Notes under the pieces: model-generated | Seen by the model: the letters and a program-made list of their open reading frames with translations, nothing else | Database searches by the model: none | Told to the model about the DNA's origin: nothing | Translations under genes and position numbers: made by a program | NCBI RefSeq assembly: GCF_036320965.1 | Contig: NC_092240.1 | Location: forward strand, 13,777,001 to 13,841,000 | Length of the DNA stretch: 64,000 bases | Direction: 5' to 3' | Origin: Panulirus ornatus | Taxonomy: Eukaryota; Arthropoda; Malacostraca; Decapoda; Palinuridae | Shown: in pieces, positions 34,946-46,189 of the stretch | How the letters are laid out: every line of letters begins with the position of its first letter | How positions within the stretch are numbered: position 1 is the stretch's first letter

Positions 34946-35494
34946 GACGACTGTCTTTGCGTTCTTGGGATGGCTGTGGGTGGGTGAATGTTCAAGGGTG
35001 AACTGACTATGTCCTGTTTGACATTCAGGTCAGGAGCGAACACAAGACGATGCGATCACTTTTTTTTTTCCATAATTTTTCTTTCAAACATTCTCTGGCT
35101 GTCGAGTCATAGGCAAATGTCAGAGTCGAGTCACAGGTGAAATGTCAAAGGATCGTTTGCTTCTGTTCGCGTGTGTGTGAGTATAAATGTCAGACTGGAG
35201 AGAGAAAGAAAAAAAAAAGTCTCCCTTTGACCCTTCACACCCACGATACAGAGCTGAAGAATGACGAATCCTTGGGCAAGACAGAGGTCTAATTGTACTA
35301 GTCACCCAGACGCCATGGTCACCGAGGGTGATCTGGCGCACACGCGCACACACACACACACAATTTGAAAATCATTTACAAGGTGAAATACACTGCAGCC
35401 TCAACACTGTGGAGAGATAGAGTGGCACAGGTGGTCTTGGGAAATCACAGAAACTTCTATACAAGAGTACCAAGGAACCCCGACCCAAATAAAG
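34946..35494. other. Unique DNA, no gene seen
   Basis: Short T and A runs and a small CA tract at 35349-35361. No gene. Confidence 0.4.
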
Positions 35495-36990
35495 CTTACG
35501 GGTCCTAATGAGGTTTGTCTGGATGTCCTGAGGTAAGTGAGCAAACACGCTTGAAAAGCCGCTTGAAATGTTGTTCTAGACGTCGCTGGAGGATGGTAAA
35601 GTGCCAGTGGAGAGTGGAAGAGGAGGAGGGTAAAATGTCATTACCCACGTTTAAGAAAGGAGACAGAGAAGATGCGCTGGACTGCAGACTAGTCTTGCTG
35701 ACGAGTGTAGTGCAAAAAAGAAAAGAAAAATTACTGGGAAACAACACACATCAGGAGGATGATTATTTGCAAAGGAGAAAAGTTTGATAAAGGAGAGACG
35801 ACACGGAGCAGGGGAAAGGATGTCATCCGCATCAAACATCTTCGATTTCTTGTCAGACTCGAGTTTAGACTAAAGAGAAGAATGGGTGGACTCTCTGTGT
35901 CTAGGCTGCCAAAGAGCATTTGGCGCTACCAGCGAGACGCGCGTCAAAGGAGCAATCTTCAGACAGGAACACTCCTTCGGGGGAAAGTGTATTACCTTAG
36001 TGAAAAGATAAAATGACAGCGAAGTCTACTGAAAATGGGGTCGGGGTCATCGGTGGTATGCCGCGAGGTTTAAGCCAGGGACCACAGCCATTGTTGCTTT
36101 ATGTACAAGACTTGCTGGCAGGTTTGGCATCACACCTACATATGTTTGAGGATAATTCCAAGGTCATGAACAACGAGTGAGGACGACTGCATCAAATTAC
36201 AATGGGACCTAGACAAACTCCGAAAGCTGGTTTGATGCGTGGCAGATGAAATTCAACCAGAATAAATGCAATGTAATAATTATGGGACACTGCGAATACC
36301 ATACGAATGACACCCAGCCGCAAACAAGCTACAGGAACACGTGGGTGAAATGGGAGAGCTTCGATACGAACACCATCTAGCAGGAAAATGAGGTGTAGGA
36401 ATCAGTTTGAGGGACTTGGGAGTCGACCCTGTGCATAACTATTGCCAGGGCCATGTGGTAGGGGCGTAGGAGCGTTAGATAGGAGACAAACTATCAGCAA
36501 GATGATATCTGAACTGCGCTGCAAATACACAAATGAAGAAATATCATGAAACTGTTGGCTTCATGTCCATTAGGGCAAAACTAAAATATGCTTCCGAATT
36601 TTCGTCACCGCACTCAAAGCAACACGAATAATGGACATAAATAGGGCACCAAAGACGTTATCAGAAATGAGAGGGATGAGCTACAATGAGAGGCTCCAGG
36701 CCATAAATCCGTCCATCAAGGAAGAGAGAAAACTAAAGGGTGACGATCACGCAACCTTTACATTCTTCAAACCAGTTTTAAAAATGGAAAGACAGAACCA
36801 CTAGACGCCATAACGGGAAATTAAGACAAGATACTCGTCGGGAAAGATACGAAATAATGCTTTTGACAAAATATACACAATGCACGAATCGAGTAAAATG
36901 AAAGAATGAAACTGTGAATGCGAACAGCAATACAAAATCTCAAAACGTTGAATGACATAACGGAGCACTCGAGAGATGGGGTCCTGCGAG
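35495..36990 (+). pseudogene. CR1/Jockey-type LINE reverse transcriptase remnant
   Basis: The + strand gives RT pieces in order: MSLPTFKKGDREDALDC then RLVLLTSVVQK near 35640 (the usual PIFKKGD..YRPVSLTS region), PRGLSQGPQPLLLYVQDL near 36060, and HMFEDNSKVMN at about 36140-36170. In that last piece the catalytic F/Y-x-D-D box reads FEDN, so it is inactive. Later come KLRKLV, WQMKFNQNKCNVIIMG, LRCKYTNEE and APKTLSEMRGMSYNERLQAI (about 36650). Frameshifts and stops are many, and the section between the first and second boxes is largely deleted. It differs clearly from the LINEs at 28 kb and 40 kb but resembles the fragment at 55.9 kb. Confidence 0.75.
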
Positions 36991-37900
36991 TGTACCAGCT
37001 TCCTCCTCCATGTGCCACATAGATAATATGTAGTACTGGGTAAACGGATCAGGACATTCTCTCTTATGACAATGTCACTACGGGGAAGTGGTGGTCAGAT
37101 ATATTGACTGCGGAGAAGATAATACGACTTATCTGGATACTGACCATGTGTCATTACTAGATAGGATTGTTAGATACACACACACACTCAAGCTAGTATG
37201 TGCGCGCGCGCATACATACACAAGAGTAAAGAAAATGTACATACAAGGTTAGGAGATGGGGCAACACGAGTGTAAAACTCTCACCCCGTAGAACACAAAA
37301 TTAATCACAAATAGCAATCACACACACACACGAGATGGGTCCTCCCCGTGCAATACAAATAGGCAATTACAAAAAGGTAAGAACACAGACACACTCACAC
37401 GACCTTTTCCTAGCCACAATCTGCCCCCCTGGATCAGTACTACGTAATATCACACTACACACGTGGGACCAGAACGGAGAAGCACCGCAATACAGTGTTG
37501 TGTTACCTCAGTCACGCCAGCACACAGGGCTCAGCGTCTCATTAAACCTATGTCTGATATTTCTTGTACACCAGCGACATTGGAGACGTCACGCTCTCTG
37601 GCCCAGAGGCACACGAAGCTCGTGTACGAGGAACCTAATTAACTTACCTTTTTTTTGCCAGTTTTTATGAAGGCATGTTGCGTGGGAATGAAAAAATTTC
37701 CCGCATACAAGCATTTACACACAAAGTCCACCCCGGGCACGCGTGATGCACACACACACACACACACGCCTCTGTGGGTGTAGTGATCAACGTGTGTGTG
37801 TGTGTGTACTCACACAAGTAGACATGGAACATGTATATAAAGTAAAGAGACGAGGCAAAACGAGTTTCAGAATTTCTCCCCCCATGACACAAATAGTAAC
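36970..37900. repeat. LINE tail-like ~80-bp degenerate repeats with CA tracts
   Basis: Related blocks recur: GAGATGGGGTCCTGCGAGTG (about 36974), GAGATGGGGCAACACGAGTG (about 37253), GAGATGGGTCCTCCCCGTGC (about 37333), and GAGACGAGGCAAAACGAGTT (about 37847). Each is followed by ACACAAATAG/ACACAAAATTAATCACAAA-type sequence, often with a small CA run nearby (37170, 37320, 37750). I read them as copies of a LINE 3' tail or a derived tandem repeat. A short + frame (37335-37670) has no recognisable content. Confidence 0.45.
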
Positions 37901-38031
37901 CACAAATAAATCATTCCACAACTGTTGCTTCTGCCTATCATAATATGGACTGGCATGTCGTCTGACGAATGACAGAGGCAGTAAACTAAACACATCAGAC
38001 TGAACCCCGTGGGTATAACAGCCTGATCCTC

Positions 38032-38165
38032 TAGTACAACGACACGACCCTTGACCACGACTGTGCACGACTCAAATCACGACGGTACACAACCCATGAC
38101 TACGACGGTACGACTCTTCATCACGACGGTACGACCCTTCATCACGACGGTACGACCCATGGGCA
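38032..38165. repeat. Minisatellite family units, third locus, forward
   Basis: Units such as ATCACGACGGTACGACCCTT (21-22 bp) repeat about five times, matching the units at 21.1 kb and 24.2 kb. Confidence 0.8.
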
Positions 38166-38204
38166 TAAAGACCTGGCCCCGTCCTCGAGGCCACACCTTC
38201 GCAC

Positions 38205-38362
38205 TCAATCATGATTCGTGACGTCGCGCTCAAGGGTCGAGATCGACCGTGCTCAAAGGTCGTCTATCCAGCCTTTTGCGCTGAAGGGTCGATCGATCTC
38301 GCCGCTCACGGGTCGAGACCCATCGCGCGCTCAAGCGTCGCACTGTCCGTGCTCGAGGGAGC
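38205..38362. repeat. Minisatellite family units, third locus, inverted
   Basis: Reverse-complement units: GCGCTCAAGGGTCGAGATC, GTGCTCAAAGGTCGTC, GCTCACGGGTCGAGACC, GCGCTCAAGCGTCGC. This is the third occurrence of a forward array followed by an inverted one. Confidence 0.65.
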
Positions 38363-38990
38363 GAAGCTTAAAACACAGCGTGTGGGACAGAGAGCGAGGG
38401 AGAGGAAGGGGGTAGTGTGGGGGGGTGGTGGTCGAGGCGTCACGCGAAGGCAAGCACTGTCCGCCACCACAATGGAAAGCACAGTTTGTTTTTTTTTCCT
38501 CTACGACACAAGCTGCACAGCTCGTGGGGAAGGTTGGGCTGGCGTTGGGCGAGTTACCAGTTCTATTGTTGTGGGGAGGGAAGGACGAGAACCCCATCCA
38601 CACTCTACACGGCCAACCGTCTTATGAGACTTACACGGTCACTCACCCTCGTCCTTGTGTCTCCTCCTTGGTAGTGTAAACAAGGTCCTCTCGTGCGCCT
38701 GGCCCCTCTCGTAGGCTTAGATAATAGGGGGCAGGCGAGATGAGGGTTAGAGATACGACACGTAGTTTACCCTCCATCATCATCGTCATGTTCATCTACC
38801 GGAATCCTCTTGATACAGGATACACTGCACGAGTAAAGTCACTTTTGGCGAGGACGTATCAAGGAACATACATCTCGGAAGGAGTCTAAATTTCCCTGCT
38901 ACCTGAAGTAGCGCAGGATTGGGTTGCAGGAGCCTTTTGGACTGTGTAACAGCAGGACTTTTTCACAAAAACCATAGATTATCATACACG

Positions 38991-39005
<15 letters not shown>
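38363..39005. other. Unique DNA, no convincing gene
   Basis: The stretch 38400-38680 has overlapping frames of 84-90 codons on both strands, one reason to treat them all as chance. A CA run precedes the TA tract. Confidence 0.35.

Positions 39006-39038
<33 letters not shown>
39006..39038. repeat. (CA)n-(TA)n compound microsatellite
   Basis: CA at about 38990-39006, then TA to 39038. Confidence 0.95.
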
Positions 39039-39042
<4 letters not shown>

Positions 39043-39400
39043 CAATTCATTCATGCCATTTTGTAGACAGTTTTTGACGAAATTTTCAAATACCTTTATC
39101 AAAATTTATCAACGTCTTTGTGTGGACTATATTAATGAACTATTTTTATCTTCGAATACAATTCAAAGCCAGACATTCTCCACATTCTCGAACGAATGTT
39201 TATGGCTGCTCTTTATATACATTCTAAAACCAGGACGGAAAAAAAATCCAGGACCTAAAAATTCTTCCCCAAACATCTCATTCAATTTATCAATTAGTAA
39301 CTCCTAATTAATTTTTGCCTTTTAAAAAAATTCTGTAAGATTGATTACTGAAGACATAAAACATCGGCCCGTGTTGAATTCTCATTACTGAAACCAAACA
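39039..39400. other. AT-rich unique DNA, no gene seen
   Basis: An 84-codon + frame (39053-39307) has nothing recognisable. Confidence 0.35.
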
Positions 39401-39490
39401 TGATTCTTGCCACACGGGAATGGAAATCTTACCACACGGCAATGGAACCTTAACACACGGCAATGGAACCTCACCATATGGGAATAAACA
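39401..39490. repeat. ~23-bp tandem repeat, about 4 copies
   Basis: Unit approximately CCACACGGCAATGGAACCTT, with variants GGGAATGGAAATC and ATATGGGAATAAAC. Confidence 0.75.
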
Positions 39491-40298
39491 TTCAATTTCC
39501 TGTTCAAGTAACGAAAAAAAAAAAAAAATACCTTAGGGGCGTCAAGATAAAACTACTTAGCTACGATTTTGGCGTTAATGAAAAGAACAAATTATTCCGT
39601 TTTCTACACTATGCTCTTGGAGACAGCAAATGGTCCAGCGTCATCAGCAGTATAGCGACTATTGCTGATCTTCACCTCTAGCGCTGGTGTGCGAGATGAC
39701 ATCCCTCTCCTACCAACAACCACAAGCAGTTTCTCTCAAGGGATCTTTATGTATATACACACACTACTCCAACCTAAAAAGGTGGTCATTTACTCCCAAA
39801 GATACCCTGGATTGCATCATCTATTTTAGGCAATGGAGCTTCCAAGGCCATTCAACGCTCTTAATACTGACCGAAATATTTAGAAATTCATTCTAATCTA
39901 AAATATATGAAAATATATACATATACTCATACTACCTATACATGTACTTCCAAGGCTACTTGAAAATCATACCTATTCGGTGAAAACAATACTTTTGGTA
40001 AAAGGAAAATCTGGCGATGGAAAAATCTTCGATGTAGTGTTGGTAATTCACATAGGTTCTGAATCTGTGTCGTGTGTGTGTACCGTTATGAAAAGCTAAA
40101 ACGAATTGGATCATTTAGATGACTAACGGAACCATTTAGATCTTAAGAGAATATGAACCAAGACCAATAAATGATATATAACGAACTAAAAAATATAGAT
40201 GAAAGGAATGAATCTTAGAACTTGAAAACTTACGACAATCAAGCTAATCTTTGACCGTCATTCGAACCGATAAACTTACCGACCAAGCACACACACAC
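39491..40298. other. AT-rich unique DNA, no gene seen
   Basis: No recognisable coding or repeat signal apart from an A run near 39517-39529. Confidence 0.4.
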
Positions 40299-40304
40299 TA
40301 TATA

Positions 40305-40384
<80 letters not shown>
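40299..40384. repeat. (TA)n microsatellite, left border of LINE
   Basis: TA tract with one TTTA interruption. The LINE coding sequence begins immediately after it. Confidence 0.97.
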
Positions 40385-40386
<2 letters not shown>

Positions 40387-41003
40387 TATCTGGGAGTGGA
40401 TCTGTCAGCGGATGGAACCATGGAAGCGGAAGTGGATCATAGGGTGGGGGAGGGGGCGAAAATTTTGGGAGCCTTGAAAAATGTGTGGAAGTCGAGAACA
40501 TTATCTCGGAAAGCAAAAATGGGTATGTTTGAAGGAATAGTGGTTCCAACAATGTTGTATGGTTGCGAGGCGTGGGCTATGGATAGAGTTGTGCGCAGGA
40601 GGATGGATGTGCCGGAAATGAGATGTTTGAGAACAATGTGTGGTGTGAGGTGGTTTGATCGAGTAAGTAACGTAAGGGTAAGAGAGATGTGTGGAAATAA
40701 AAAGAGCGTGGTTGAGAGAGCAGAAGAGGGTGTTTTGAAATGGTTTGGGCACATGGAGAGAATGAGTGAGGAAAGATTGACCAAGAGGATATATGTGTCG
40801 GAGGTGGAGGGAACGAGGAGAAGAGGGAGACCAAATTGGAGGTGGAAAGATGGAGTGAAAAAGATTTTGTGTGATCGGGGCCTGAACATGCAGGAGGGTG
40901 TAAGGAGGGCAAGGAATAGAGTGAATTGGAGCGATGTGGTATACAGGGGTTGACGTGCTGTCAGTGGAGTGAATCAAGGCATGTGAAGCGTCTGGGGTAA
41001 ACC
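40385..41003 (+). CDS. LINE C-terminal region, best preserved copy (5'-truncated)
   Basis: An uninterrupted 185-codon frame (first Met at 40396, TGA at 40951-40953; the frame is already open from the TA tract) encodes the region after the RT palm of a non-LTR element. Landmarks by residue: GVD-like start (LGVDLSADGTMEAEVDH region), PTMLYGCEAWAMDR (51-64), CLRTMCGVRWFDRVSNVR (77-94), LKWFGHMERMSEERL (114-128), RRRGRPNWRWKDGVKK (141-156) and NMQEGVRRARNRVNWSDVVY (164-183). No endonuclease or RT catalytic boxes are present, so it cannot move by itself. Five other places here carry broken forms (6.3, 11.8, 32.2, 41.2, 47 kb), making this the youngest-looking copy. The sequence after the stop continues as LINE 3' DNA to about 41003. 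Confidence 0.75.
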
Positions 41004-41152
41004 ATGGAAAGCTGTGTAGGTATGTATATTTGCGTGTGTGGACGTGTGTATGTACATGTGTATGGGGGGGGGGGGTTGGGCCATTTCTTTCGTCTGTTTC
41101 CTTGCGCTACCTCGCAAACGCGGGAGACAGCGACAAAAAAAAAAGAAAAAAA

Positions 41153-41158
<6 letters not shown>
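41004..41158 (+). mobile_element. SINE-like element, family A (3' part) joined to LINE
   Basis: GTAGGTATGTATATTTGCGT, a G-run (41067-41077), GGGCCATTTCTTTCGTCTG, the core CGCTACCTCGCAAACGCGGG (about 41106-41125), GACAGCGAC and an A-rich tail. It follows LINE sequence in the same orientation without a spacer. Confidence 0.65.

Positions 41159-41232
<74 letters not shown>
41159..41232. repeat. (TA)n microsatellite between two elements
   Basis: TA tract with one ACAT interruption, joining the SINE tail on the left and LINE sequence on the right. Confidence 0.97.
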
Positions 41233-41234
<2 letters not shown>

Positions 41235-41700
41235 GAGGGTAAGAGAGAGGTGGAGGTAATAAAAAAAAGTGTGTGGCTAAAGAGAGCCGAAGAGGGTGTG
41301 CTGGAAATGGTTTGGACATGTGGAAAGAATGAGCGAGGAAAGACTGACAAGAGGATGTGCGTGTCAGAAGTGGAGGGAACAAGGAGGATACCAAATTGAA
41401 GATAGAAGGATGGAAAGAAAGATTTTGAGTGACCGGGTCCTGAACATGCAGGAGGGCGAGACGTGTGCACGTGATAGAATGAAATGGAATGATGTGGTAT
41501 ACTGGGGTCGATGTGCTGAAGCGGGCCTGGTAAACTATAGAAATGTCCGTGGGGCCTGGATGTGGATAATGAGCTGTGATGTATTACACACGACATCTAG
41601 AGAATGGACGAGAGCGAATGCGGCCTTCCTTAAGTCTGTTCCTGGCGCTACCTCACTTACGCTGGAAACGGCGATAAAAAAAAAATCCGGCAAAGAAAAC
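41233..41700 (+). pseudogene. LINE C-terminal region and tail, degraded
   Basis: Starts on the TA tract with GGTAAGAGAGAGGTGGAGG, the equivalent of the VREMCGNK region (residues about 94-102) of the copy at 40396. KSVWLKRAEEGVLEMVW, SEERLTR, and DRVLNMQEGETCARD-type sequence follow in changing frames. The tail reads ATGTATTACACACGACATCT, GCGAATGCGGCCTTCCTTAA and ends with the core GGCGCTACCTCACTTACGC at about 41644. Confidence 0.75.
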
Positions 41701-41879
41701 CAAATACATTTTGGTCTGCATCTCCCGCTGTTCCTTGCCATGATCAGATGAGGATCCTCATCAGGCCAGAAGGTCCCCCCCCATCTTGTGCGGTGAAAGT
41801 CAATCCGACTCATTTCAGAGACATGCCATGATGTGATGGATCGTGGCGTCAGAGAGGAGGAGGAGGAGGGAGAAGAGTT
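41701..41879. other. Unique DNA
   Basis: Nothing recognisable; a GGA patch precedes the next repeat. Confidence 0.35.
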
Positions 41880-42340
41880 CGTTCCTCCCTGTCAACCATC
41901 CTCCACTCCCCAGGAGTTTGCTCCACCCACCCCCACAACCTCCTCTGCCAGCAATCCCCCTGGCCAGCCAGTCTCATGGAGGTACGTCCCTCCTAACCGA
42001 CCATACCCCTACCGAACTAAACCAGTCCCCAGGAGTTCGTTCCCCCCCTCTCAACTATCCCTCTACCAAGGCAAATCACAGTCCCCAGGGGGTTCGATCT
42101 CCCTGCCAACCATCCCCCTACCCAGCCAGTCCCCAGGAATTCGATCCTTTCCCACCAACCAGCCAATGCCCAACCAGTCCTCAGGAATTCCCTCCCTAAT
42201 CAACCATCTCCCTAACTAGCCTGTCCTCAACCAGTTAAACCAGTCCGCAGTAGTTCGTCCCACCCCTCTCACCTTCCCATAACCATCCATCCCTCTTGCC
42301 AGCCAGCCAGTCAGACCCCTAGCCAGACCAGACCCCAGGG
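41880..42340. repeat. Degenerate proline-codon-rich tandem repeat
   Basis: Variants of AACCAGTCCCCAGGAGTTCG recur about seven times (near 41907, 42025, 42079, 42129, 42172, 42239, 42310), separated by CCTCCC- and CCAACCATCCC-type linkers. Two + frames are open for 118-128 codons because of the C-rich composition, rich in P, S and Q. I judge them repeat-derived. Confidence 0.6.
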
Positions 42341-42543
42341 TTCCACAAACTGGCAAAAGGCTTCATCAAGTCTGCCTCCACCTTCCTCGTCTGTCGCGTC
42401 CCTTAAAACAACCTGGCTGGCGTGTGTCTTGTGTGCCAAAAACGATATTTTTATTCCAAGGGGTTCTGGGGTATGATTTTGTATTCAAATGTAATGATAA
42501 CAGGATTTGTTACTCTAGGGTAAAATGGATTCACGAAAAACAG

Positions 42544-42548
<5 letters not shown>
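42341..42548. other. Unique DNA
   Basis: No recognisable signal. Confidence 0.35.

Positions 42549-42623
<75 letters not shown>
42549..42623. repeat. (TC)n microsatellite
   Basis: Pure CT tract. Confidence 0.97.
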
Positions 42624-42625
<2 letters not shown>

Positions 42626-42962
42626 GCAGTAGGCAGCCACCGACCAGAAAGGTACATCACCGGTACTACCATCCCGGAGGACGAGATGGTTAGCGACGGA
42701 TGCGCAGCGAGCCAGCACTTCAGTGGCTGTCAGGCATCACTCCCTTGGCCTAGGTAACGTTATGTTTTTGCATCAACCATGCGTGGTGGGCTGCTGGCTT
42801 TTGGTACACGCTCACACAGTCTCCCCATCTCGCACATAACACTCGTCAACACACACCTCACAAGCCTAGTCTTTCGCTCGCGTTCACCATACCTTTTTAA
42901 GGTCAGCGTCACACGATAGTTCAACCTTTATAAGAGTACGTAAGCAAGTATTCTCTTCCTCA

Positions 42963-42967
<5 letters not shown>
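42624..42967. other. Unique DNA, no gene seen
   Basis: No recognisable signal. Confidence 0.4.

Positions 42968-43027
<60 letters not shown>
42968..43027. repeat. (TA)n microsatellite
   Basis: TA tract followed by a short GT run (43032-43044). Confidence 0.97.
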
Positions 43028-43030
<3 letters not shown>

Positions 43031-43169
43031 TTGTGTGTGTGTGTGGTTAAGACCATTACCATCTGGTTGCTTGTCCTGAAGAAGACTAGGCCATGAACCT
43101 TTCCAGAAGACAGAGCGCCTGGCCACCGCCGGCGCAGCCTCCGTCCACAGGATCGACCACCACCCCCGT

Positions 43170-43400
43170 AATAATAGTAGGAACCAGAGATACCACCCCT
43201 GTACTGCAGGAATCAAGATGCAACATCCCTGTACAGTAGGAAGCAGATGCAACATCCCCGTACAGTAGAAAGCAAAGACACTACACCCTACAGTAAGTAC
43301 CATAAACACCACCTCCGTACAGTAAACAAAAGACACACTACCCTCGTATAATTGTACGCACACACACCACCCGCGTACAGTAGGAAGCATAGACATTGGC
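43170..43400. repeat. Degenerate ~30-36-bp tandem repeat
   Basis: CCCGTACAGTAGGAAGCA-type units recur about seven times (43200-43395), with ACACCACC and GATGCAACATCC linkers. The array and its flank lie between TA tracts at 42968 and 43480. Confidence 0.7.
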
Positions 43401-43479
43401 CCCGTTAAGCTGGGACCACATACACCACGTCTGTTGGAGGGAAACGGTTAAACTTGCAAGAAAAAGAAATGCAGCTCTC

Positions 43480-43498
43480 ATATATATATATATATATA

Positions 43499-43566
<68 letters not shown>
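43480..43566. repeat. (TA)n-(CA)n compound microsatellite
   Basis: TA with one TC interruption near 43499, then CA at 43556-43566. Confidence 0.97.
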
Positions 43567-43567
<1 letters not shown>

Positions 43568-43729
43568 GACTCCACCTACTTAAATTTATATCAGTGAAAA
43601 ATCACCATTGGCGAAGCTGTATCATCGTCATTGTTTAAAAGGAGTCTATCCTGTGCCTCCTACCGGGTGTAGCGCTCCCACGCTGCGCTACAAGCAGCCC
43701 CTGGAAAAGGTGTCGCGTTGACTATTTTT

Positions 43730-43900
43730 TTCTTTGGTTCACCGAATGGGTGGGGACGGAGGTTAATGCGAGGGTCTTGGAGGTTGGTAAGCATAGGAGG
43801 CGGATCAGTTGCTGTTTGCATATGAACGGCTCTGGTGGCGGATTCCAGAAGAAACCCCCAAGAGCTGGTGACGAAGTTTGGTCGAGTGGTTTAAATATAT
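43730..43900 (+). pseudogene. Short LINE reverse transcriptase fragment
   Basis: GGCTCTGGTGGCGGATTCCA and AGAGCTGGTGACGAAGTTTGG parallel the stretch just after the F/Y-ADD box of the LINE at 46190-47465 (ALVADSSEYLQKLVTEFGR there). GGATCAGTTGCTGTTTGC matches the lead-in; the catalytic box itself is lost. Matching stops abruptly at about 43895. Confidence 0.5.
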
Positions 43901-44217
43901 TTTGTAAGTGTAAACAAAATATCAAGTAATGAAGTTCAGTAGGATGATCACAAAGGAGGCTAAATGAGGAGTAATCTAAAAGAAGTGGAGTATTTTTGAT
44001 ATGCAGGAGTGGATAAGACAGCTGATGGAACTGTAAGGGGTTAAGTGCGTTAGGGCATAATGCCGCTGGCGCAATGAAAATTTCTTGGAAGGTAATCAAG
44101 GTCTCAGTGTCGATGGCTATGCTCGATGCCATGGCGATCCCTACAGTGTTACTTTGACCATGAATCCAGAAGGGAGGCGGAGGAGGGATGTTCTGGACAG
44201 TAAAAAATCGAGGACGA

Positions 44218-44218
<1 letters not shown>
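43901..44218. other. Unique DNA
   Basis: A 136-codon frame on the - strand (44132-43722) spans this and the LINE fragment. Since it runs antisense over a LINE piece, I treat it as chance. Confidence 0.35.

Positions 44219-44252
<34 letters not shown>
44219..44252. repeat. (GT)n microsatellite
   Basis: Pure GT tract. Confidence 0.97.
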
Positions 44253-44257
<5 letters not shown>

Positions 44258-44716
44258 CGCGCGCGTGGTGGATAGCTCGAGTACGAAATAATTTTCAGAG
44301 GGAAATGTGGTAGTGCCCGGTTTTTGACATTGCCAACTAGAGTACGAGATGGTACGGAAATGATGAACGAACACAGACCGACAGACGAGAATCTGTGATA
44401 GAAAAGGATACAAGGGGGACGACAGGGGCGGGGAACCGTGGAAGAAATGGAAGGGTGGAACGAAGGCGGCCTTGTGGTATCGAGTGGCCCCGAACCTTCA
44501 GGAGACGAAGAGAACGACCCTGGAGGCCATGTGGCATGATCACGAGGTGCAAGGTGGTATCTGCGGGCTCTTACTCGAGGTAATCAAGAGTGGAGCAGTC
44601 TGAGGCTCGGCTGTGGACGGTAATTTTTGAATTCTCGGTACATTATACAAGACGACTGGAGGTGTGCAAACGAGGCCAATGCTCGTTTATTCCTGAAACT
44701 ACATCGTTATGGCGCA

Positions 44717-44719
<3 letters not shown>
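44253..44719. other. Unique DNA, no gene seen
   Basis: GC-rich at 44400-44590 with short frames on both strands. Nothing recognisable. Confidence 0.4.

Positions 44720-44808
<89 letters not shown>
44720..44808. repeat. (TA)n microsatellite
   Basis: Pure TA tract in unique DNA. Confidence 0.97.
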
Positions 44809-44812
<4 letters not shown>

Positions 44813-45288
44813 TTTGGTTCACATTTTGAAAAGCTGTTGTGATAACGCAACTAATCATCAATCCTCAGGGGCTTGCCGCTTCCTAACCCCGAAGTCATCA
44901 CTCCCAACGCAACTCCCATTTATCATGCTACTGACAACGAAGAACTCGACCCGCTACTTCCTCCTCCCATCTTGCCCCGAGTCTTCCCTCTATACATAAC
45001 CCCCGGTCGTCAGTCTCGAACATGTATAACGTGCACACGAGTCTCGTACCTTCGCTTCAAGAGACATGAACCTCGAATGTAAGATCTTACTGTCACTTGT
45101 CAACATATAGATGCCATAATCTCGTTCTAATGGTTCTCCAAGGGCTGAAGCCGTGACGGTAATTCGTTCTTCCCACAGACGAAGTGATCAAGTCTTAAAT
45201 CATACGTGTCCATGTAATACAAGATCGCGTGCAGATCTCTGGCTTAACACAAAGCCCTTAATGAAGAAGACAGGAGCGACCTCCTCCC

Positions 45289-45290
<2 letters not shown>
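44809..45290. other. Unique DNA, no gene seen
   Basis: Short frames only. Confidence 0.4.

Positions 45291-45360
<70 letters not shown>
45291..45360. repeat. (TC)n microsatellite
   Basis: Pure CT tract. Confidence 0.97.
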
Positions 45361-45363
<3 letters not shown>

Positions 45364-46108
45364 AATGACGTCTAAATCTTGGAACTCCTTCTTTCCCGTG
45401 GCACAATCCTCCCGAGCAAGATTTATAGATGGACGCGAGATGATCATCCGAGCAAGATCCAAATATAACATCCACATTAGATCCCATCTCCGAGAAAGAC
45501 ATTAAGCCATCTAGCGAGATCTCGAGTGTAAGGTCACCCAGCGAGAAGGATTCTTATAACAAGTTCGAAGTGAAAGATTGTATATATGGAATCAAAACCA
45601 CCACTGGGGTTACCGGCGGCAAGATCTTATATCCGCCAGATGCAAGAGAAGGCCTCTTTCGAGCGCAATATAAAAACACCAGGTACAGCGGGCGAGCTGG
45701 CCAAACATCTCTCTAACTACCCAATCCTCTCTGATGGTTCTCTGCGTAACAACATCAAAGGGAGCTCAGGTTCTTCGGTAATGAACCCCTACACACACCA
45801 CTTTACCAGTTGGCTTAACGTGGTTTCTCTTCATCGTATGAAGTAATGATTAACTGCATATATATCACTGGTGTTGGTGGACTGCGTATCGCTTAGTGGC
45901 GAGGTGTACAATCATGACGAGGAACTTCTCACTAACTCCAAAAGTGTTCATCATTGACTGTATTCATCTATTGACTGTAGCGTAGACTGGAAGTACCAGT
46001 AGCTCCCAAAGGAACAGGAACAGAGAAATGATGGACTATTTAAGAGGAAGAAATTACTTGAAATGGCAATACTTCCTTCCCTCTATGATACTGACTTGCC
46101 ATAGGCGA

Positions 46109-46111
<3 letters not shown>
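45361..46111. other. Unique DNA, no gene seen
   Basis: One 86-codon + frame (45586-45846) has no recognisable domain. Confidence 0.35.

Positions 46112-46187
<76 letters not shown>
46112..46187. repeat. (TC)n microsatellite, left border of LINE
   Basis: Pure CT tract. LINE coding sequence starts right after it, so here a TC tract takes the border place usually held by TA. Confidence 0.97.
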
Positions 46188-46188
<1 letters not shown>

Positions 46189-46189
46189 A

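Noticed and set aside
34306..35043. 245-codon - frame and 224-codon + frame as genes
   Set aside because: Both read the same 24-bp minisatellite; being open on both strands is expected from its period and lack of stop codons.
37335..37670. 111-codon + frame as a gene
   Set aside because: It starts within repeat blocks resembling a LINE tail and has no recognisable domain.
40961..41596. 211-codon frame on the - strand
   Set aside because: Antisense over two LINE pieces, a SINE and a TA tract; the sense strand explains the sequence better.
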